Shown here piece by piece: positions 12,686 to 14,952 of a stretch of DNA of 14,952 bases; within the stretch, counting starts at the first letter, position 1; each line of letters starts with the position of its first letter. Origin of the DNA: Opitutaceae bacterium UBA3033 (GTDB taxonomy: Bacteria > Verrucomicrobiota > Verrucomicrobiia > Opitutales > Opitutaceae). The notes beneath the pieces were generated by a model that ran no database searches, was not told where the DNA came from, and saw only the letters and a list, made by a program, of their open reading frames with translations. Position numbers and translations under genes: made by a program. The DNA lies in NCBI GenBank assembly GCA_002367815.1, contig DFDG01000014.1, forward strand, positions 1-14,952, written 5' to 3'.

Positions 12686-14952
12686 AAAACATCCTCCCAG
12701 TTGCGTCCAAAAAGTTGGGCTTCAGGCTCCAAAACCACCCCTTTGCTTCGCCTCACTTTCTCCCGCACCTGTCGAATCAATCCCAGGACGTCCGCGCCCG
12801 AAGCATGATCCCGATTAATAATAAAGTTGGCATGAATGGCAGAAACTTCCGCCCCTCCCACCCGCACACCTTTAAGTCCCGTTTCCTCGATTAATTTTCC
12901 CGCCGATTCGCCGGGAGGGTTCTTAAAGATACAGCCCGCACTAGGTTCGCGAGGTTGAGATTCCTTACGCTTGTTACGATATACATCTATCTGACGTTTT
13001 ACTGTTACGAAATCTGCTGAAGCAGCCGGTCTTAACAATGCACCCAAGGCAATAGCGTCATCCAAATCCGAGCAGCGCCGGTATTCGACCTGCATGTCAG
13101 ATTTTTTCAACATCAACGTTTCCCCACCAGGCTTCATCAACTGCACTTCCTCCACGATATCAAACATCCAGCCTCCCATCGCTCCGGCATTCATGCGTAA
13201 CGCTCCGCCCACGTTGCCGGGGATGCCTTCTAAAAATTCAAATCCCACCAATCCTGCTTTGGCCGCCAGACCACACAGATTTTTCAAGCGCAGCCCTGCC
13301 CCGACCCATATGTGACCTCCTGCGCGAACTTCAAATTCTGCCCAATTCCTATGGGCCAATGAAAGCACCAATCCATCCACTCCTTCATCCGTCACGATCA
13401 AGTTTGACCCGCGACCGAGCGGATGAATTTTCACTCCTTCAGCTCTGGCGGTTCGCACCAATAACTGCAGATCTTTGATGTCCGCCGGTTCAGCATACAA
13501 TCTGGCCGATCCCCCAACCTGCATGGTCGTTTTATCGGCCAAGGATTCTTCACGGGTAAACTTGGTCGCGGGGGATAATTTCCCCGCCATGGATTCTGAA
13601 AACTTCGCCCAATTTGTCATTTTTCGGACAGCCAACCATTCACGGGCCTTTTGATCGATACTCCCGGCGCCCACGAACGCCAACCAGTCGCCTGCTTTCA
13701 ATTCCCGGTTTAGCATCCGATAGAGCAATGTATCTTCTCTGATATATTCCACTCCGAGGGCTGGGGGTAACTTCAGGCATTCCTGATAAAGAATCTCGGA
13801 GGTGCCGCCCTCAATTTCCGCTTCACCCGCACCATACACATCGAGCAGATAGACTCTGTCCGCCAAAGACAAAGCCGCGGCAAATTCCTTCACAAATCCG
13901 GCCGTTCGACTGAAGCGATGAGGTTGAAACACCACCAGTAGCCGACCGCGCTTTGGTTTCCGTGCACTAAACGAGGTGAGTAAAGCGGAAATCTCGGTTG
14001 GATGATGGGCGTAGTCCTCCAACACGAGCAAATCGTTGGTCTGCTCCAACACACTCTGCCGACGCCGCACTCCCGGGAATTCCGCCAAGGCATGCTGACT
14101 GAAGTTCACTCCCATTAATTGAGCCGCAGCCAATGCGCCGGTTGCATTCATCGCATTGAAGGCACCCCTGGATTTTACATTTATTTGGGCGGAAGCAAAA
14201 CAACCGCCCAACTGTAACGTCATATCATCCTGCTCATCCGTTAAGTTGACGGATGAAAAGTCACCAGCAACTCCAAACGTAAATCGCTTCGCCGATCCCG
14301 TTGTCGACTTTCCTTCGGTCAGCCCAGCAGAAACAGTGCAACTGTCATTCAACAAGACGTTGCCCTTGGTCCGGGCGAACAAATCAGCAAAGGTGGTTAT
14401 GATTTCACTGGCTTGCCGGTAATGATCAACGTGATCCCAATCGAGATTAACCGCCAAGGTGATTTCAGGGGAAAAACTGGCGATGGTTCCATCACTCTCA
14501 TCCACTTCGGCTACCACCCAGTCATTACGGCCCACACTGGCCGGGGGGATTTTTGCATCTGCAAACAGACCGCCCAAAATATAACCCGCCTCAAATCCCG
14601 ACTGCTGCAAAATTGTGATCAACATTGCGGTCGCAGTCGTCTTGCCATGCGAACCGCACACCGCCACCAGCCGACGGTCCCGCATTACTTCAGCCAGTAA
14701 TTCGCCACGTTTTACCATCCGGATACCACGCTCCATCGCCAACCGTGCGGTTGGGTGTGCAGCTGAAATCGCGGAAGATAAAACCACTAACTCGCAAGTC
14801 TCACGCAATCCGCTCAAAACCACCCCTGCTCTTGCCAGTGGCACCTTCAATTCATCTCGCAGCGCATCGTCTTCACCCGATACGTAATAGCCCGACTGAG
14901 CTAAATAAATCGCCAAAGGGGCCATACCCATGCCTCCGACACCCACGCAATG
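12682..14952 (-). CDS. murC-murB: MurC-MurB fusion: UDP-MurNAc--L-alanine ligase and UDP-GlcNAc-enolpyruvate reductase, 5' end cut
   Basis: One frame runs from the right edge (first codon 14952) to TGA 12682, 756 residues. The first 444 are MurC, the ligase that adds L-Ala to UDP-MurNAc: nucleotide loop GVGGMGMAPLA, ATP loop GSHGKTT (100-106), DESDGT, NLDWDHVDHY, EDYAHHPTE and FQPHRFSRT. About 10-15 N-terminal residues lie outside; the GTG at 14946 is internal. From ATG 13620 follow 312 residues of MurB, the FAD/NADPH reductase that makes UDP-MurNAc: (own numbering) GRGSNLIV (69-76), GIPGNVGGALRMNAGA (132-147), GCIFKNP (229-235) with Cys230 at the usual Ser proton donor, and Glu298/Glu300 near the end. 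There is no linker: the A5 run at 13620-13624, if one base shorter, would end MurC as VRK-stop in an ATGA overlap with MurB. The ddl start overlaps the stop. Confidence 0.93.
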   Translation of the reverse strand, partial: HCVGVGGMGMAPLAIYLAQSGYYVSGEDDALRDELKVPLARAGVVLSGLRETCELVVLSSAISAAHPTARLAMERGIRMVKRGELLAEVMRDRRLVAVCGSHGKTTATAMLITILQQSGFEAGYILGGLFADAKIPPASVGRNDWVVAEVDESDGTIASFSPEITLAVNLDWDHVDHYRQASEIITTFADLFARTKGNVLLNDSCTVSAGLTEGKSTTGSAKRFTFGVAGDFSSVNLTDEQDDMTLQLGGCFASAQINVKSRGAFNAMNATGALAAAQLMGVNFSQHALAEFPGVRRRQSVLEQTNDLLVLEDYAHHPTEISALLTSFSARKPKRGRLLVVFQPHRFSRTAGFVKEFAAALSLADRVYLLDVYGAGEAEIEGGTSEILYQECLKLPPALGVEYIREDTLLYRMLNRELKAGDWLAFVGAGSIDQKAREWLAVRKMTNWAKFSESMAGKLSPATKFTREESLADKTTMQVGGSARLYAEPADIKDLQLLVRTARAEGVKIHPLGRGSNLIVTDEGVDGLVLSLAHRNWAEFEVRAGGHIWVGAGLRLKNLCGLAAKAGLVGFEFLEGIPGNVGGALRMNAGAMGGWMFDIVEEVQLMKPGGETLMLKKSDMQVEYRRCSDLDDAIALGALLRPAASADFVTVKRQIDVYRNKRKESQPREPSAGCIFKNPPGESAGKLIEETGLKGVRVGGAEVSAIHANFIINRDHASGADVLGLIRQVREKVRRSKGVVLEPEAQLFGRNWEDVL

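Noticed and set aside
14944..14946. GTG as the start of murC
   Set aside because: It falls inside the nucleotide-binding loop HCVGVGGMGM; the frame is open to the window edge, so the true start is outside.

Overview
The window looks like part of the chromosome of a free-living Gram-negative-type bacterium, most likely a member of the Verrucomicrobiota. Three things support this: the order murC-murB-ddl-ftsQ-ftsA-ftsZ, an FtsZ with an unusual T7 loop, and starts almost without Shine-Dalgarno motifs. The phylum call is inference from gene order and protein character; there is no 16S rRNA or other marker here. I see no tRNA, rRNA, CRISPR array, insertion sequence or phage gene.

Layout, left to right. 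(1) 1-396, minus strand: 5' part of a gene whose product carries a glycogen-binding CBM48-type domain; it runs off the left edge. (2) 397-525: a short divergent intergenic region with two palindromes. (3) 526-2444, plus strand: mnmA (tRNA 2-thiouridylase) joined by an ATGA overlap to a class I methyltransferase. (4) 2486-3594, plus strand: two adjacent decayed genes, a RimJ/RimL-like GNAT acetyltransferase with three in-frame stops and no usable start, and a secreted SnoaL/NTF2-like protein with one frameshift and two in-frame stops. (5) 3655-4284, minus strand: a LysE/RhtB exporter. (6) 4322-7120, minus strand: a TPR lipoprotein, a GspE/PilB secretion ATPase, and a small protein that resembles only the N-terminal domain of such ATPases. 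(7) 7137-14952, minus strand: obgE, then the division and cell-wall (dcw) cluster ftsZ, ftsA, ftsQ, ddl and a fused murC-murB that runs off the right edge.

Transcription of the minus-strand block runs from murC-murB down to lysE. MurC and MurB make UDP-MurNAc-L-Ala precursors, Ddl makes D-Ala-D-Ala, FtsQ/A/Z build the divisome, and Obg links GTP status to ribosome assembly and the cell cycle. Junctions are very tight (ATGA at murB/ddl, GTGA at ddl/ftsQ, 11 nt overlap ftsQ/ftsA, 7 nt gap ftsA/ftsZ, 3 nt before gspE), which suggests one long, translationally coupled operon. It continues into the secretion or pilus ATPase genes after a hairpin-rich 76 nt gap before obgE.

Most of the window is housekeeping, and I found no wholly new system. 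The points most worth checking are: the murC/murB junction, where one A in an A5 run separates a fusion from two ATGA-coupled genes; an Ala in place of the second catalytic Asp of the FtsZ T7 loop; the sharply bounded pair of pseudogenes; the lone secretion-ATPase N-domain beside gspE; and hairpin-bearing in-frame insertions in mnmA.
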